Assembly: GCA_036226585.1 (NCBI GenBank)
Contig: CP108997.1
Span: 5,022,001 to 5,086,000 of the forward strand
DNA: 64,000 bases
Origin: Streptomyces sp. NBC_00708
GTDB lineage: Bacteria > Actinomycetota > Actinomycetes > Streptomycetales > Streptomycetaceae
Reading direction: 5' to 3'
Shown: in pieces, positions 25,001-34,852 of the stretch
How positions within the stretch are numbered: position 1 is the first letter of the stretch
Layout of the letters: each line of letters opens with the position of its first letter
Notes under the pieces: model-generated
The model's input: only the letters and a program-made list of their open reading frames with translations
What the model was told of the DNA's origin: nothing
The model's database searches: none
Program-made: the position numbers and the translations under genes

Positions 25001-26658
25001 GAGACCCCCTCCTTCCGCGTACGGCCGGCCCCGGCCGGCGCAGGCGCACCGCCGTCCCCGCCCAGCGGCAGCCGAACGGTGAACTCGGCGCCCCCGTCGG
25101 GCCCCTGCTCCAGGGTCACCGTGCCGCCGCCCCGGTGCGCGGCCTGCCGGACCAGGGCGAGGCCGAGCCCGCGCCCCGCGCCGTTGGTCGTCCAGCCACT
25201 GCGGAACACCTCGGCGGCATCCGCCGGGTCGACCCCGGCCCCGTTGTCGGCGACCCGCAGCAGCAGCTCGCCGTCCCCGGTGAGCGCGGTGACCGTGACC
25301 CGACCGCGCCGCGCCGGAACGGCCGCCTCCTGGGCGCCGGTCACCGCGTCCACCGCGTTGTCGATGAGATTGCCGAGGATGGTCACCAGATCGCGGGCGG
25401 GCAGCGTCGTGGGCAGCGCGCCGTCGTCGATCAGGCTGTCCTCCGCGAGCACCAGCTCCACGCCCCGCTCGTTCGCCTGGGCCGCCTTGCCCAGCAGCAG
25501 GGCCGCGAGGACCGGTTCGGCGACCGCGCCCACCACCCGGTCGGTGAGCGCCTGGGCCAGCTCCAGTTCCGCCGTGGCGAAGCCCACCGCCTCGTCCGCC
25601 CGGCCCAGCTCGATCAGCGAGACGACCGTGTGCAGCCGGTTCGCCGCCTCGTGCGCCTGGGAGCGCAGGGCCCGGGTGAACCCGCGCTCGGAGTCCAGCT
25701 CCCCGGACAGCGCCTGGAGCTCGGTGTGGTCCCGCAGGGTCACCACGGTCCCGCGCCGCTCGCCCCCGACCACCGGACGGGTGTTGACGACGATCACCCG
25801 GTCCGCCGTCAGGTGCACCTCGTCCACCCGTTCCTCGGAGGCGAGCAGCGCCCCGGTCAGCGGGGCCGGCAGATCGAGATCGGCGACCCGGCGGCCGACC
25901 GCGCCCGGGGCCAGGCCGAGCAGGTCCCGGCCCGCGTCGTTGACCAGGGCGATCCGGCGCTGCCCGTCCAGCATCAGCAGCCCCTCGCGCACCGCGTGCA
26001 GGGTCGCCTCGTGGTAGTCGTGCAGCCGGCTCAGCTCGGCCGCGTTCATCCCGTGCGTGTGGCGCCGCAGCCGGGCGTTGATCACGTACGTGCCGAGGCC
26101 GCCGAGCGCGAGCGCCGCGCCCGCCGCGAGCCCCAGCGCGCCCAGCTGCGCCCGCACCTGCGAGGAGACCCGGTCCACGGTGATGCCCGCGCTGACAAGC
26201 CCGGTGATCCGGCCGCCGTCGCGGACGGGGGTGACCACGCGTATCGAGGGCCCGAGCGTGCCGGTGTACGTCTCCGAGAACGTCTCGCCGCGCAGCGCCC
26301 GCGCGGTGTGCCCGAGGAAGGTCTCACCGATCCGGCCGGCGTCCGGGTGCGTCCAGCGGACCCGGTCCGGGCTCATGATCGTGATGAAGGCGATCCCGGT
26401 GTCCTTGCGCACCCGCTCCGCGTACGGCTGGAGCGAGGCCGAGGGGTCGTCCGTACGGATCGCCTCCCGGACCGACGGCGATCCGGCCACCGAGAGGGCC
26501 ACCGCCCGCACCTGCCGCGCCGCCGTCTCCTCGGCCTGCCCCCGCCCGGAGACGTACGCGAAGAACGCGCACCCCGCGACGACGGCCGCCACCAGCACCA
26601 CCTGCCACGCGAACAGCTGGCCGGCCAGGCTGCGCGGTCGGGTACGGGGGAAACGCAT
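24997..26658 (-). CDS. Sensor histidine kinase, CitA/DcuS type
   Basis: 553-aa membrane sensor. TM1 is about residues 14-36 (QLFAWQVVLVAAVVAGCAFF), an extracytoplasmic PDC/Cache-like sensor follows (FITIMSPDRVRWTHPDAGRI, RVVTPVRDGGRITGLVSAGI), TM2 is about 172-192, then a PAS domain, the dimerisation/phosphorylation segment LRSQAHEAANRLHTVVSLIE with its His, and an ATPase domain (LGNLIDNAVDAV, VADNGAGVDP, GRGLGLALVRQAAHRGGG). The sensor layout is that of citrate/C4-dicarboxylate kinases. ATG 26658 gives a proper membrane N-terminus. It is divergent from dctA with a 129-bp gap holding GTGACC-GG-GGTCAC (26707-26720), a possible operator. Confidence 0.9.
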   Translation of the reverse strand: MRFPRTRPRSLAGQLFAWQVVLVAAVVAGCAFFAYVSGRGQAEETAARQVRAVALSVAGSPSVREAIRTDDPSASLQPYAERVRKDTGIAFITIMSPDRVRWTHPDAGRIGETFLGHTARALRGETFSETYTGTLGPSIRVVTPVRDGGRITGLVSAGITVDRVSSQVRAQLGALGLAAGAALALGGLGTYVINARLRRHTHGMNAAELSRLHDYHEATLHAVREGLLMLDGQRRIALVNDAGRDLLGLAPGAVGRRVADLDLPAPLTGALLASEERVDEVHLTADRVIVVNTRPVVGGERRGTVVTLRDHTELQALSGELDSERGFTRALRSQAHEAANRLHTVVSLIELGRADEAVGFATAELELAQALTDRVVGAVAEPVLAALLLGKAAQANERGVELVLAEDSLIDDGALPTTLPARDLVTILGNLIDNAVDAVTGAQEAAVPARRGRVTVTALTGDGELLLRVADNGAGVDPADAAEVFRSGWTTNGAGRGLGLALVRQAAHRGGGTVTLEQGPDGGAEFTVRLPLGGDGGAPAPAGAGRTRKEGVS

Positions 26659-26787
26659 CCCACAAGTGTGCCTGGCCGAAATCGTATGAACGAAATGCAC
26701 GCAACGGTGACCGGGGTCACAGCGGGCGGGATAGTCGCCGGGACCCCCGGCACGGGGGTGGGACGAGGACGACCCGAGGAGACCCCC

Positions 26788-28170
26788 GTGGCTGTGACCG
26801 CCGCCGAGCCGGACCGCACCAAGCCGGACCGTACGAAGTATCTGTATCTCGCCGTGATCGCGGCCGTGGGCCTCGGCATCCTCGTGGGCTTCGTCGCCCC
26901 CGACGCCGCCGTGGAGCTCAAGCCCATCGGCACCGGGTTCGTGAACCTGATCAAGATGATGATCTCGCCGATCATCTTCTGCACGATCGTGCTGGGCGTC
27001 GGCTCGGTCCGCAAGGCCGCCAAGGTCGGTGCCGTCGGCGGGCTCGCCCTCGGCTACTTCCTGGTGATGTCCACGGTCGCCCTGGCCATCGGCCTGGTCG
27101 TCGGCAATCTCCTGGAGCCCGGCTCCGGCCTCCACCTCACCGAGGCCGTCCGCGCCGCCGGCGAGAAGCAGGCGTCCGGGGCCGGCGAGTCCACCACGGA
27201 GTTCCTGCTGGGCATCATCCCGACCACCATCGTGTCGGCCTTCACCGAGGGCGAGGTCCTGCAGACCCTGCTCATCGCCCTGCTCGCGGGCTTCGCGCTC
27301 CAGGCCCTGGGCTCGGCCGGCGAGCCGGTGCTGCGCGGCATCGGGCACATCCAGCGCCTCGTCTTCCGTATCCTCGCCATGATCATGTGGGCGGCCCCCG
27401 TCGGCGCGTTCGGCGCGATGGCCGCGGTGGTCGGCGAGACCGGCGTGGACGCGCTGAAGTCCCTCGCGGTCATCATGATCGGCTTCTACGTCACCTGTGC
27501 GCTCTTCGTCTTCGTGGTGCTCGGCGCCATCCTGCGCCTGGTGGCGGGGCTGAACATCTTCGCGCTGCTGAAGTACCTCGGCCGCGAGTTCCTGCTGATC
27601 CTGTCCACCTCCTCCTCCGAGTCGGCGCTGCCCCGGCTGATCGCGAAGATGGAGCACATGGGCGTCAGCAAGCCCGTCGTCGGCATCACCGTGCCGACCG
27701 GCTACTCCTTCAACCTGGACGGCACCGCGATCTACCTCACGATGGCCTCGCTGTTCATCGCCAACGCCACCGGCGACCCGCTGAGCATCGGTGAGCAGAT
27801 CTCGCTGCTGGTCTTCATGGTCATCGCGTCCAAGGGCGCGGCGGGCGTCACCGGCGCCGGTCTCGCCACCCTCGCCGGCGGCCTCCAGTCGCACCGTCCC
27901 GAGCTGGTCGACGGCGTCGGCCTGATCGTCGGCATCGACCGCTTCATGAGCGAGGCCCGCGCCCTGACGAACTTCGCGGGCAACGCGGTCGCCACGGTCC
28001 TCGTCGGCACCTGGACCAAGGAGATCGACCGCGAGCGGGTGGACCGGGTGCTCTCCGGCGCGCTCCCGTTCGACGAGAAGATGCTCACCGACGAGGGCCC
28101 CGCCGAGCCGTACGTCCCCGAGGCCCGCGAGGGAGGCCACGAGGAGACGCCCGAGCCCGCCAAGGTCTGA
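26788..28170 (+). CDS. dctA: C4-dicarboxylate transporter
   Basis: 460-aa SLC1/DAACS-family cation symporter for succinate, fumarate or malate. Family motifs are the serine-rich re-entrant loop LSTSSSESALPRLIAKME, VPTGYSFNLDGTAIYLTMAS, and FNLD/NAT-type ion sites (LFIANATGDPL, ALTNFAGNAVATVLVG). Eight helices and two hairpins are expected. GTG 26788 is chosen for the ideal GAGGAG six bases upstream; the open frame before it is an antisense extension. Divergence from the CitA/CitB-type two-component pair suggests substrate-induced expression. Confidence 0.93.
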   Translation: MAVTAAEPDRTKPDRTKYLYLAVIAAVGLGILVGFVAPDAAVELKPIGTGFVNLIKMMISPIIFCTIVLGVGSVRKAAKVGAVGGLALGYFLVMSTVALAIGLVVGNLLEPGSGLHLTEAVRAAGEKQASGAGESTTEFLLGIIPTTIVSAFTEGEVLQTLLIALLAGFALQALGSAGEPVLRGIGHIQRLVFRILAMIMWAAPVGAFGAMAAVVGETGVDALKSLAVIMIGFYVTCALFVFVVLGAILRLVAGLNIFALLKYLGREFLLILSTSSSESALPRLIAKMEHMGVSKPVVGITVPTGYSFNLDGTAIYLTMASLFIANATGDPLSIGEQISLLVFMVIASKGAAGVTGAGLATLAGGLQSHRPELVDGVGLIVGIDRFMSEARALTNFAGNAVATVLVGTWTKEIDRERVDRVLSGALPFDEKMLTDEGPAEPYVPEAREGGHEETPEPAKV

Positions 28171-28176
28171 CACTCC

Positions 28177-28207
28177 TTGCCTTGACGTCGGCGTCAAGGA
28201 TTACGGT
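28177..28207 (+). promoter_or_regulatory. MerR-type promoter: 19-bp spacer with central dyad
   Basis: TTGCCT (28177-28182) and TACGGT (28202-28207) are separated by 19 bp, the over-long spacing that MerR regulators require. CCTTGACG-TCGG-CGTCAAGG (28180-28199) is a perfect 8-bp dyad centred in the spacer. The -10 ends six bases before ATG 28214, so the message is probably leaderless; no Shine-Dalgarno is present. Confidence 0.8.
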
Positions 28208-28213
28208 CGCGGT

Positions 28214-28618
28214 ATGCGAATCGGGGAGCTGGCCGAACGGGCCGGGACGACGACGCGGACGCTGCGTTACTACGAGTCACGCGGGCTGCTGCCCGCGCGG
28301 CGGGCGGTGAACGGCTACCGCACGTACGGCGAGAGCGATCTGCGGCTCATCCAGCAGATCCGGACCCTCCAGGACTTCGGGTTCGACCTGGAGGAGACCC
28401 GGCCCTTCGTGGAGTGCCTGCGTGCCGGGCACCCCGCCGGGGACGCCTGCCCCGGCTCGCTCGCCGTCTACCGGCGCAAGCTCGGCGAGCTCGACCGGCT
28501 CATCGAGCAGCTGCGGGCGGTCCGCTCGGAGGTGGGCGCCCAGCTGGCCCGCGCCGAGCTGGAGGCGTCCGCCGGGCTGCCGGGCGGCCCCGAACCACGC
28601 TGCGAACTGGGAGGATGA
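28214..28618 (+). CDS. MerR-family transcriptional regulator
   Basis: 134-aa MerR protein. The N-terminal winged helix is RIGELAERAGTTTRTLRYYE with SRGLLPARRAVNGYRTYGE; a dimerisation coiled coil follows (YRRKLGELDRLIEQLRAVRS). Effector-domain cysteines are C84-like positions in FVECLRAGHPAGDACPGS and a third in the C-terminal EPRCELGG; they could sense thiol oxidation or metal, but the CXXC arrangement of SoxR is absent. It is co-transcribed with a thioredoxin gene starting 3 bp later, which points to redox sensing (inference). It presumably autoregulates through the dyad in its own promoter. Confidence 0.9.
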   Translation: MRIGELAERAGTTTRTLRYYESRGLLPARRAVNGYRTYGESDLRLIQQIRTLQDFGFDLEETRPFVECLRAGHPAGDACPGSLAVYRRKLGELDRLIEQLRAVRSEVGAQLARAELEASAGLPGGPEPRCELGG

Positions 28619-28621
28619 CAG

Positions 28622-28954
28622 ATGATCCACGTATCGGGTGTCGACGAGGTCACCGACGAGACCTTCGACGCCGAGGTGCTGGGGGAGGCCCGGCCCGTCC
28701 TGGTGGAGTTCACCGCCGACTGGTGCGGCCCCTGCCGCCAGCTCGCCCCCGTCCTGGGCGCCATCGCCGAGGAGGAGCGCGAACGGCTCCGTATCGTCCA
28801 GATCGACGTCGACCACAACCCCGGGATCAGCGCCCGGTACGGGATCCTGTCGATGCCCACCCTGATGGTCTTCCGGGCCGGTGAGCCGGTGAAGTCCATG
28901 GTGGGCGCCCGTCCGAAGCGCCGGCTCCTCCAGGAGCTGGAGGACGTGCTCTGA
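28622..28954 (+). CDS. Thioredoxin
   Basis: 110-aa classical thioredoxin fold with the active site WCGPC (C35, C38) in VEFTADWCGPCRQLAPVL and the cis-proline loop ILSMPTLMVF. Cytoplasmic disulfide reductant. It forms an operon with the upstream MerR gene (stop 28618, start 28622), so it is probably the regulator's target. A 14-bp hairpin terminator follows. It is not the housekeeping trxA next to trxB, as no reductase gene is adjacent. Confidence 0.93.
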   Translation: MIHVSGVDEVTDETFDAEVLGEARPVLVEFTADWCGPCRQLAPVLGAIAEEERERLRIVQIDVDHNPGISARYGILSMPTLMVFRAGEPVKSMVGARPKRRLLQELEDVL

Positions 28955-28960
28955 ACCGCC

Positions 28961-28993
28961 CGAGGGGCGGGGCCGCCCAGGCCCCGCCCCTCG
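28961..28993. terminator. Bidirectional hairpin between trx and glgB
   Basis: CGAGGGGCGGGGCC (28961-28974) pairs perfectly with GGCCCCGCCCCTCG (28980-28993) around GCCCA, between convergent stop codons. Confidence 0.88.
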
Positions 28994-28998
28994 TCGCG

Positions 28999-31455
28999 TC
29001 ACGCCGGCTTGAACCACACGGTGGCCAGCGGCGGCAGCGTCAGCGACACGCTCGACGGCCTGCCGTGGGACCCCACCGCCTCCGCCTTCAGCGGCTCCTC
29101 GTTGCGCACATCGCCGCCGCCGTACCGGGCCGCGTCCGTGTTCAGGACCTCCGCCCACAGCCGGGGGCCCTCCGGCACCCCGAGCCGGTAGTCGTGCCGC
29201 ACCACCGGTGAGAAGTTGCAGACCGCCAGCAGCGGCGCGCCCTTCGCGTCATGGCGCAGGAACGCGAACACGTTGTCCTCCGCCGCGCCCCCGTCCACCC
29301 AGGCGAAGCCCTCCGGACGGGTGTCGCGCTGCCAGAGCGCGGGCGTCGCCCCGTAGACCCTGTTCAGGTCGCCCACCAGGTCCCGCACCCCTCGGTGGTC
29401 GCCCGACGCCTCGTACGCGGGGTCCAGCAGCCACCAGTCCGGGCCGTGGCCCTCGGACCACTCCGCGCCCTGTGCGAACTCCTGGCCCATGAAGAGCAGT
29501 TGCTTGCCGGGATGGGCCCACATGAAGCCCAGGTAGGCGCGGTGGTTGGCGCGCTGCTGCCACCAGTCGCCGGGCATCTTGCTGACCAGCGCCTGCTTGC
29601 CGTGCACCACCTCGTCGTGCGAGATCGGCAGCACGTAGTTCTCGCTGTACGCGTACACCATCGAGAACGTCATCTCGTTGTGGTGGTACTTGCGGTGCAC
29701 CGGCTCCTTGGAGACGTAGACCAGCGAGTCGTGCATCCAGCCCATGTTCCACTTCAGCCCGAAGCCCAGGCCGCCGTGGTCGGTCGCCCGGGTCACGCCG
29801 TCCCAGGCGGTGGACTCCTCGGCGATGGTGACCACGCCCGGATTGCGCCGGTAGACCGTGGCGTTCATCTCCTGGAGGAAGGCGACCGCGTCCAGGTTCT
29901 CCCGCCCGCCGAACTCATTGGGCGACCACTGGCCGTCCTCGCGCGAGTAGTCCAGGTAGAGCATCGAGGCGACCGCGTCCACCCGCAGCCCGTCGATATG
30001 GAACTCCTCGCACCAGTACGTGGCGTTGGCGACCAGGAAGTTACGCACCTCGGTCCGGCCGTAGTCGAACTCCAGCGTCCCCCAGTCCGGGTGCGCGGCC
30101 CGCCTCGGGTCGGAGTGCTCGTACAGCGCCCGCCCGTCGAACTCCGCGAGCGCCCAGTCGTCGCGCGGGAAGTGCGCCGGCACCCAGTCCATGATCACGC
30201 CGATCCCGGCCCGGTGCAGCGCGTCGACCAGGAAGCGGAAGTCGTCCGGCGAACCCATCCGGGAGGTCGGGGCGTAGAAGCCGGTGACCTGGTAGCCCCA
30301 GGAGCCGCCGAAGGGGTGCTCGGCCACGGGCATCAGCTCCACATGCGTGAAGCCCAGCTCCTTGACGTACGCGGGCAGCTGCTCCGCCAGCTGACGGTAG
30401 GTCAGCCCCGGTCGCCAGGAGGCGAGATGCATCTCGTACACCGAGAACGGTGCCTCGTGGACGGGTACGTTGCCCCGCTTCGCCATCCACTCCTGGTCCT
30501 GCCAGACGTGGTGCGGGGCCGTCACGACCGAGGCGGTGGCGGGCGGCACCTCGGTGTGCCGGGCCATCGGGTCGGAGCGCGTCGTGTGCGAACCGTCGGG
30601 GCGGCAGATGTCGAACTTGTACAGTGCGCCCTCGCCGGTCCCGGGCAGGAACAGCTCCCACACCCCGGACGAGCCCAGCGACCGCATCGGGAAGCCCGTG
30701 CCGTCCCAGTAGTTGAAGTCACCGCACACCCGCACACCCCGGGCGTTGGGCGCCCACACCGTGAACCGGGTCCCGGCGACGCCCTGGTGCTCCATAGGCC
30801 GGGCCCCGAGCGCGGTCCACAGCTCCTCGTGCCGGCCCTCGCCGATCAGGTGCAGGTCCAGCTCCCCGAGCGCGGGCAGGAAGCGGTACGGGTCGTCGGT
30901 CTCGATCTCGTTGTCGTCGTACGCCACCAGCAGCCGGTACTCCGGGACCTCCGGCAGCGGCAGCACCCCGGAGAACAGCCCGTCCCCGTCGCTGTGCAGC
31001 GGCGCCCGCAGCCCCTTCGCGAGCACGGTGACCGACCGGGCGAACGGGCGCAGCACCCGGACCGCCACCCCGTCGGCCACCTGGCGCGCGCCCAGCAGGT
31101 CGTGCGGGGCGTGGTGCTCGCCGGCCAGCAGCCGGCCCCGGTCGGCGTCGTCCAGCGGGGCGGCCGGGCGCAGTTCCTGGCTGCCGGCGCTGCGGGGCCT
31201 GGGCGGGGCGGCGGCCTTCTTCGCGCGCTTCGCCGGGGCGGTCTTCTTCGGGGCCCGTGCCGCGCGCTTCTTCACGGGCGGCGCGGCCGGTTCCGCCGCC
31301 GCGGACCCGGCGGCCGGCCCGGCGACGGCCTCCGCGCGCTCGGCGGGGGCGGCCGGAGGCGCGGAGAGGGTGGCGGCGATCGGTTCCTCGGTGGGCGGGA
31401 GCTCCGGGGCGGGCGCGGCGGGCTCGGACGTGCGGGACGGCTTGCGGGCGGTCAC
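28999..31455 (-). CDS. glgB: 1,4-alpha-glucan branching enzyme
   Basis: 818-aa GH13 enzyme introducing alpha-1,6 branches into the glucan made by GlgE. After an unusual N-terminal extension of roughly 95 residues rich in Ala/Pro with a Lys/Arg cluster ([20 protein letters not shown]) come the N1 and CBM48 domains and the (beta/alpha)8 barrel. Catalytic residues: Asp in [12 protein letters not shown], Glu in [10 protein letters not shown], Asp in [15 protein letters not shown] 31455 is chosen because GAGGAGG lies eight bases upstream; an ATG at 31521 directly after the maltokinase stop lacks a usable Shine-Dalgarno. It probably shares a transcript with the maltokinase gene. Confidence 0.93.
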   Translation of the reverse strand: MTARKPSRTSEPAAPAPELPPTEEPIAATLSAPPAAPAERAEAVAGPAAGSAAAEPAAPPVKKRAARAPKKTAPAKRAKKAAAPPRPRSAGSQELRPAAPLDDADRGRLLAGEHHAPHDLLGARQVADGVAVRVLRPFARSVTVLAKGLRAPLHSDGDGLFSGVLPLPEVPEYRLLVAYDDNEIETDDPYRFLPALGELDLHLIGEGRHEELWTALGARPMEHQGVAGTRFTVWAPNARGVRVCGDFNYWDGTGFPMRSLGSSGVWELFLPGTGEGALYKFDICRPDGSHTTRSDPMARHTEVPPATASVVTAPHHVWQDQEWMAKRGNVPVHEAPFSVYEMHLASWRPGLTYRQLAEQLPAYVKELGFTHVELMPVAEHPFGGSWGYQVTGFYAPTSRMGSPDDFRFLVDALHRAGIGVIMDWVPAHFPRDDWALAEFDGRALYEHSDPRRAAHPDWGTLEFDYGRTEVRNFLVANATYWCEEFHIDGLRVDAVASMLYLDYSREDGQWSPNEFGGRENLDAVAFLQEMNATVYRRNPGVVTIAEESTAWDGVTRATDHGGLGFGLKWNMGWMHDSLVYVSKEPVHRKYHHNEMTFSMVYAYSENYVLPISHDEVVHGKQALVSKMPGDWWQQRANHRAYLGFMWAHPGKQLLFMGQEFAQGAEWSEGHGPDWWLLDPAYEASGDHRGVRDLVGDLNRVYGATPALWQRDTRPEGFAWVDGGAAEDNVFAFLRHDAKGAPLLAVCNFSPVVRHDYRLGVPEGPRLWAEVLNTDAARYGGGDVRNEEPLKAEAVGSHGRPSSVSLTLPPLATVWFKPA

Positions 31456-31523
31456 AGGGACAGCCTCCTCGGAGGTGTGGGCGGGGTGGGCGGAATCGGG
31501 CGGTACGGGGGAGCGCGCCATCC

Positions 31524-32918
31524 TCAGCGGGCGGAACCGGAGGCCAGGCGGTGGATCGCGGCCATCGGGACCGGGAGCCAGTCGGGCCGGTGCCGTGCCT
31601 CGTACAGCACCTCGTACACCGCCTTGTCGGTCTCGTGGGCGCGCAGCAGCTCCGGTTCGGCGCGCGGGTCGGCGCCCGCCGCCTCGGCGTAGCCGTCGCA
31701 GTAGGCGTCCCGGCAGCGGGCCGCCCACTCGGGCTTCCAGGGCCGGTGCGTACGGGCCGCGTAGTCGAAGGAGCGGAGCATTCCGGCGACGTCGCGCACC
31801 GGAGGCTGCGGGCTGCGGCGCTCCGGGAGCGGCCGGGCCGGCTCGCCCTCGAAGTCGATCAGTGACCAGAAACCGTCGGCGCGGCGCAGCGTCTGGCCGA
31901 GGTGGAGGTCGCCGTGCACCCGCTGCGCGGCCCAGCTGCGTCCCCGGTGCCCGAGCGCGGCGACCGCGTCGAAGGCGGTGCGCAGTCCGGGGACGTACGG
32001 CACCAGTTCCGGCACCGCGTGGGCGGCGGCCTCCAGCCGCTCCACCATGGCGGCGGCCAGTTCGTCGGTCTGCGAGCGGCGCAGCAACGGGGTGGGCAGG
32101 GCGGCGGCGAGCGCCGTGTGCACCTCGGCGGTGGCACGGCCCAGCGCCCTCGCCTCGGTCAGGAAGTCGTGCCCGGTGGCGAGGGCGCGCAGGGCGAGCT
32201 GCCAGCCGTCCTGGGCGCCGCGCAGGAACGGCTGGAGCACCCCGAGCGTCAGCCGCTCCGGGGTCGCCGCCTCGAACCAGGCGACCGGCGCGGGGACCCG
32301 GCCGCAGCCCTCGCGGGAGAGCGCGAGCGGCAGTTCGAGGTCGGGGTTGGTGCCCGGGAAGACCCGGCGGAAGATCTTGAGGATGTACGCATTGCCGTAC
32401 ACCAGCGAGGAGTTGGACTGCTCGGTGTCCAGCACGCGGGGCGGCAGGTCCTCCGGGATCGGTTCCGCGCCCCGGTCGAAGCGCACGGCGCCGAGCCGGC
32501 CGGGGGTGCGCAATCGTTCCAGCAGCAGCGAGGCCAGGCGCGGGTCGTGCAGACCGTCGTAGACCGCGAGTCCGGACAGCGGTCCGTCCGGCACCCGGCC
32601 GATGGCGGCGGGCGCGAGGTGCTGGGGCAGCACGGAGCGGACCCCGAGCAGCAACTGGTAGCAGTCGACGGGCGGCTGGGCGGGCATGGTGGGCTGATGG
32701 ACCCGGACCAGCAGGTGCAGGAGCCCGGGGGCGGAGTCGTCGCGGCCGTCCACCGGCAGTATCTCGGTGGCCGAGACGAGCGAGAAGGCGGTGATGGCCC
32801 GTCCCTTGCCCGCGAACCACCGCTGCCGGGGCAGCCATTCGTGGAGCAGCGGTCCGAGAGACGGAAGCAGGGCTGTGCTGTTCGCCAGGGTGACCTGAGC
32901 GGATGCAGCCTCCGACAT
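31524..32918 (-). CDS. pep2: Maltokinase
   Basis: 464-aa kinase phosphorylating maltose to maltose 1-phosphate, the donor for GlgE. The kinase fold is eukaryotic-protein-kinase-like: N-lobe beginning [16 protein letters not shown] (conserved in maltokinases), catalytic loop [13 protein letters not shown] and metal loop [19 protein letters not shown] 32918 has AAAGGA nine bases upstream. The gene is separated from treS upstream by 227 bp containing a hairpin and a 14-bp palindrome, so it may have its own promoter. In some actinobacteria TreS and maltokinase are fused; here they are separate and interact or act sequentially (family knowledge). Confidence 0.93.
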   Translation of the reverse strand: MSEAASAQVTLANSTALLPSLGPLLHEWLPRQRWFAGKGRAITAFSLVSATEILPVDGRDDSAPGLLHLLVRVHQPTMPAQPPVDCYQLLLGVRSVLPQHLAPAAIGRVPDGPLSGLAVYDGLHDPRLASLLLERLRTPGRLGAVRFDRGAEPIPEDLPPRVLDTEQSNSSLVYGNAYILKIFRRVFPGTNPDLELPLALSREGCGRVPAPVAWFEAATPERLTLGVLQPFLRGAQDGWQLALRALATGHDFLTEARALGRATAEVHTALAAALPTPLLRRSQTDELAAAMVERLEAAAHAVPELVPYVPGLRTAFDAVAALGHRGRSWAAQRVHGDLHLGQTLRRADGFWSLIDFEGEPARPLPERRSPQPPVRDVAGMLRSFDYAARTHRPWKPEWAARCRDAYCDGYAEAAGADPRAEPELLRAHETDKAVYEVLYEARHRPDWLPVPMAAIHRLASGSAR

Positions 32919-33062
32919 GGCATCGCGTCCTTTCCCCGGGCACACCACAGGATGCGAAGAGTGTCCCGGATTGCGGCATTGGCTGTCCGGCTGTGCGGGA
33001 CGTGTCGGGTCAGGATGATCCGTACGGACTCGACATGAGGGGATAGAAACGCCAGGAGAATC

Positions 33063-33076
33063 CAGGAAGCTTCCTG
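33063..33076. promoter_or_regulatory. 14-bp palindrome upstream of maltokinase
   Basis: CAGGAAGCTTCCTG is a perfect palindrome 145 bp upstream of the maltokinase start and beyond the treS hairpin. It could be an operator for a separate maltokinase-glgB promoter, which I cannot locate with confidence. Confidence 0.35.
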
Positions 33077-33106
33077 AACCACCCGGTATGGGTGCGAGTG
33101 CCCCGT

Positions 33107-33130
33107 GCGGGGCGGTGGAAACCGCCCCGC
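33107..33130 (-). terminator. Hairpin after treS
   Basis: GCGGGGCGGT and its perfect complement (33107-33116 and 33121-33130) enclose a GGAA tetraloop, 16 bp beyond the treS stop. It would terminate or attenuate the glgE-treS transcript before maltokinase and glgB. Confidence 0.7.
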
Positions 33131-33145
33131 CGGTGGCCTTACGGG

Positions 33146-34852
33146 TCAGCTCGGCGGCGCGTCCTTGCGCAACCGGAACCAGTAGAAGCCGTGTCCCGCG
33201 AGTGTCAGCAGGTAGGGCCACTGACCGATGGCGGGGAAGCGCACCCCGCCGATCAGCTCCACCGGATGACGCCCGTTGAAGGACCTGAGGTCGAGCTCCG
33301 TCGGCTGCGCGAACCGCGAGAAGTTGTGGACGCACAGCACGAGGTCGTCGCCGTGCTCACGCGTGAAGGCGAGCACGGCCGGGTTGGAGGAGGGCAGTTC
33401 GTTGTAGGTGCCGAGACCGAACGCCGGGTTCTGCTTGCGGATCTCGATCATCCGCCGCGTCCAGTGCAGCAGCGAGGACGGGGAGGCCATCGACGCCTCG
33501 ACGTTGGTGACCTGGTAGCCGTAGACCGGGTCCATGATCGTGGGGAGGTAGAGCCGCCCCGGATCGCTGGAGGAGAAGCCCGCGTTGCGGTCGGGCGTCC
33601 ACTGCATCGGGGTGCGTACGGCGTCCCGGTCGCCCAGCCAGATGTTGTCGCCCATCCCGATCTCGTCCCCGTAGTAGAGGATCGGGGAGCCCGGCAGCGA
33701 CAGGAGCAGCGCGGTGAACAGCTCGATCTGGTTGCGGTCGTTGTCCAGCAGCGGGGCCAGCCGGCGGCGGATGCCGATGTTGGCCCGCATCCGGGGGTCC
33801 TTGGCGTACTCCGCGTACATGTAGTCGCGTTCTTCGTCCGTGACCATTTCGAGCGTCAGCTCGTCGTGGTTGCGCAGGAAGATGCCCCACTGGCAGTTCT
33901 GCGGGATCGCCGGTGTCTTGGCCAGGATTTCCGAGACCGGGTAGCGGCTCTCGCGCCGTACGGCCATGAAGATCCGCGGCATCACGGGGAAGTGGAACGC
34001 CATGTGGCACTCGTCGCCGCCGCTCCCGTAGTCGCCGAAGTAGTCGACGACGTCCTCCGGCCACTGGTTGGCCTCGGCGAGCAGGACCGTGTCCGGGTAG
34101 TTGGCGTCGATCTCCTTGCGGACCCGCTTGAGGAAGTTGTGGGTCTCGGGGAGGTTCTCGCAGTTGGTGCCCTCGCGCTGGTACAGGTACGGCACGGCGT
34201 CGACCCGGAAGCCGTCGATACCGAGGTCCAGCCAGAAGCGGAGGGCGGAGATGATCTCCTCCTGCACCGCCGGGTTCTCGTAGTTGAGGTCGGGCTGGTG
34301 CGAGAAGAACCGGTGCCAGTAGTACTGCTTGCGCACCGGGTCGAAGGTCCAGTTGGACGTCTCCGTGTCGACGAAGATGATCCGGGCGTCCTGGAACTGC
34401 TTGTCGTCGTCGGCCCAGACGTAGTAGTCGCCGTACGGCCCGTCGGGGTCGGTCCGGGACTGCTGGAACCACTCGTGCTGGTCGCTGGTGTGATTCATGA
34501 CGAAGTCGATGATCACGCGCATGCCGCGCTGGTGGGCGGCGTCGACGAACTCCACGAAGTCGGCGAGGTCACCGAACTCGGGCAGCACGGCGGTGTAGTC
34601 GGACACGTCGTAACCGCCGTCGCGCAGCGGCGACTTGAAGAACGGCGGCAGCCAGAGGCAGTCGACGCCCAGCCACTGGAGGTAGTCCAGCTTGGCGGTG
34701 ATCCCCTTCAGGTCTCCGATGCCGTCGCCGTTGGAGTCCTGGAAGGACCGGACGAGGACCTCGTAGAACACGGCACGCTTGAACCAGTCGGGATCGCGGT
34801 CCTTGGCCGGGGTGTCCTCGAACGTGTCGTGGACGGGCTCATTGACGATCAT
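33146..34852 (-). CDS. treS: Trehalose synthase (maltose alpha-D-glucosyltransferase)
   Basis: 568-aa GH13 enzyme interconverting trehalose and maltose, feeding maltose to maltokinase. Catalytic residues: nucleophile Asp in [13 protein letters not shown], acid/base Glu in [12 protein letters not shown], and Asp in [13 protein letters not shown]. The N-terminal [20 protein letters not shown] and calcium-site residues [12 protein letters not shown] are typical. The length is that of stand-alone TreS (no maltokinase fusion). ATG 34852 overlaps the glgE stop by 4 bp. Confidence 0.95.
   Translation of the reverse strand: MIVNEPVHDTFEDTPAKDRDPDWFKRAVFYEVLVRSFQDSNGDGIGDLKGITAKLDYLQWLGVDCLWLPPFFKSPLRDGGYDVSDYTAVLPEFGDLADFVEFVDAAHQRGMRVIIDFVMNHTSDQHEWFQQSRTDPDGPYGDYYVWADDDKQFQDARIIFVDTETSNWTFDPVRKQYYWHRFFSHQPDLNYENPAVQEEIISALRFWLDLGIDGFRVDAVPYLYQREGTNCENLPETHNFLKRVRKEIDANYPDTVLLAEANQWPEDVVDYFGDYGSGGDECHMAFHFPVMPRIFMAVRRESRYPVSEILAKTPAIPQNCQWGIFLRNHDELTLEMVTDEERDYMYAEYAKDPRMRANIGIRRRLAPLLDNDRNQIELFTALLLSLPGSPILYYGDEIGMGDNIWLGDRDAVRTPMQWTPDRNAGFSSSDPGRLYLPTIMDPVYGYQVTNVEASMASPSSLLHWTRRMIEIRKQNPAFGLGTYNELPSSNPAVLAFTREHGDDLVLCVHNFSRFAQPTELDLRSFNGRHPVELIGGVRFPAIGQWPYLLTLAGHGFYWFRLRKDAPPS

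Noticed and set aside
25135..26787. Long N-terminal extension of dctA (1011-aa frame)
   Set aside because: It is antisense to the sensor kinase gene; the ideal GAGGAG-GTG at 26788 and the family length of about 460 aa fix the start.
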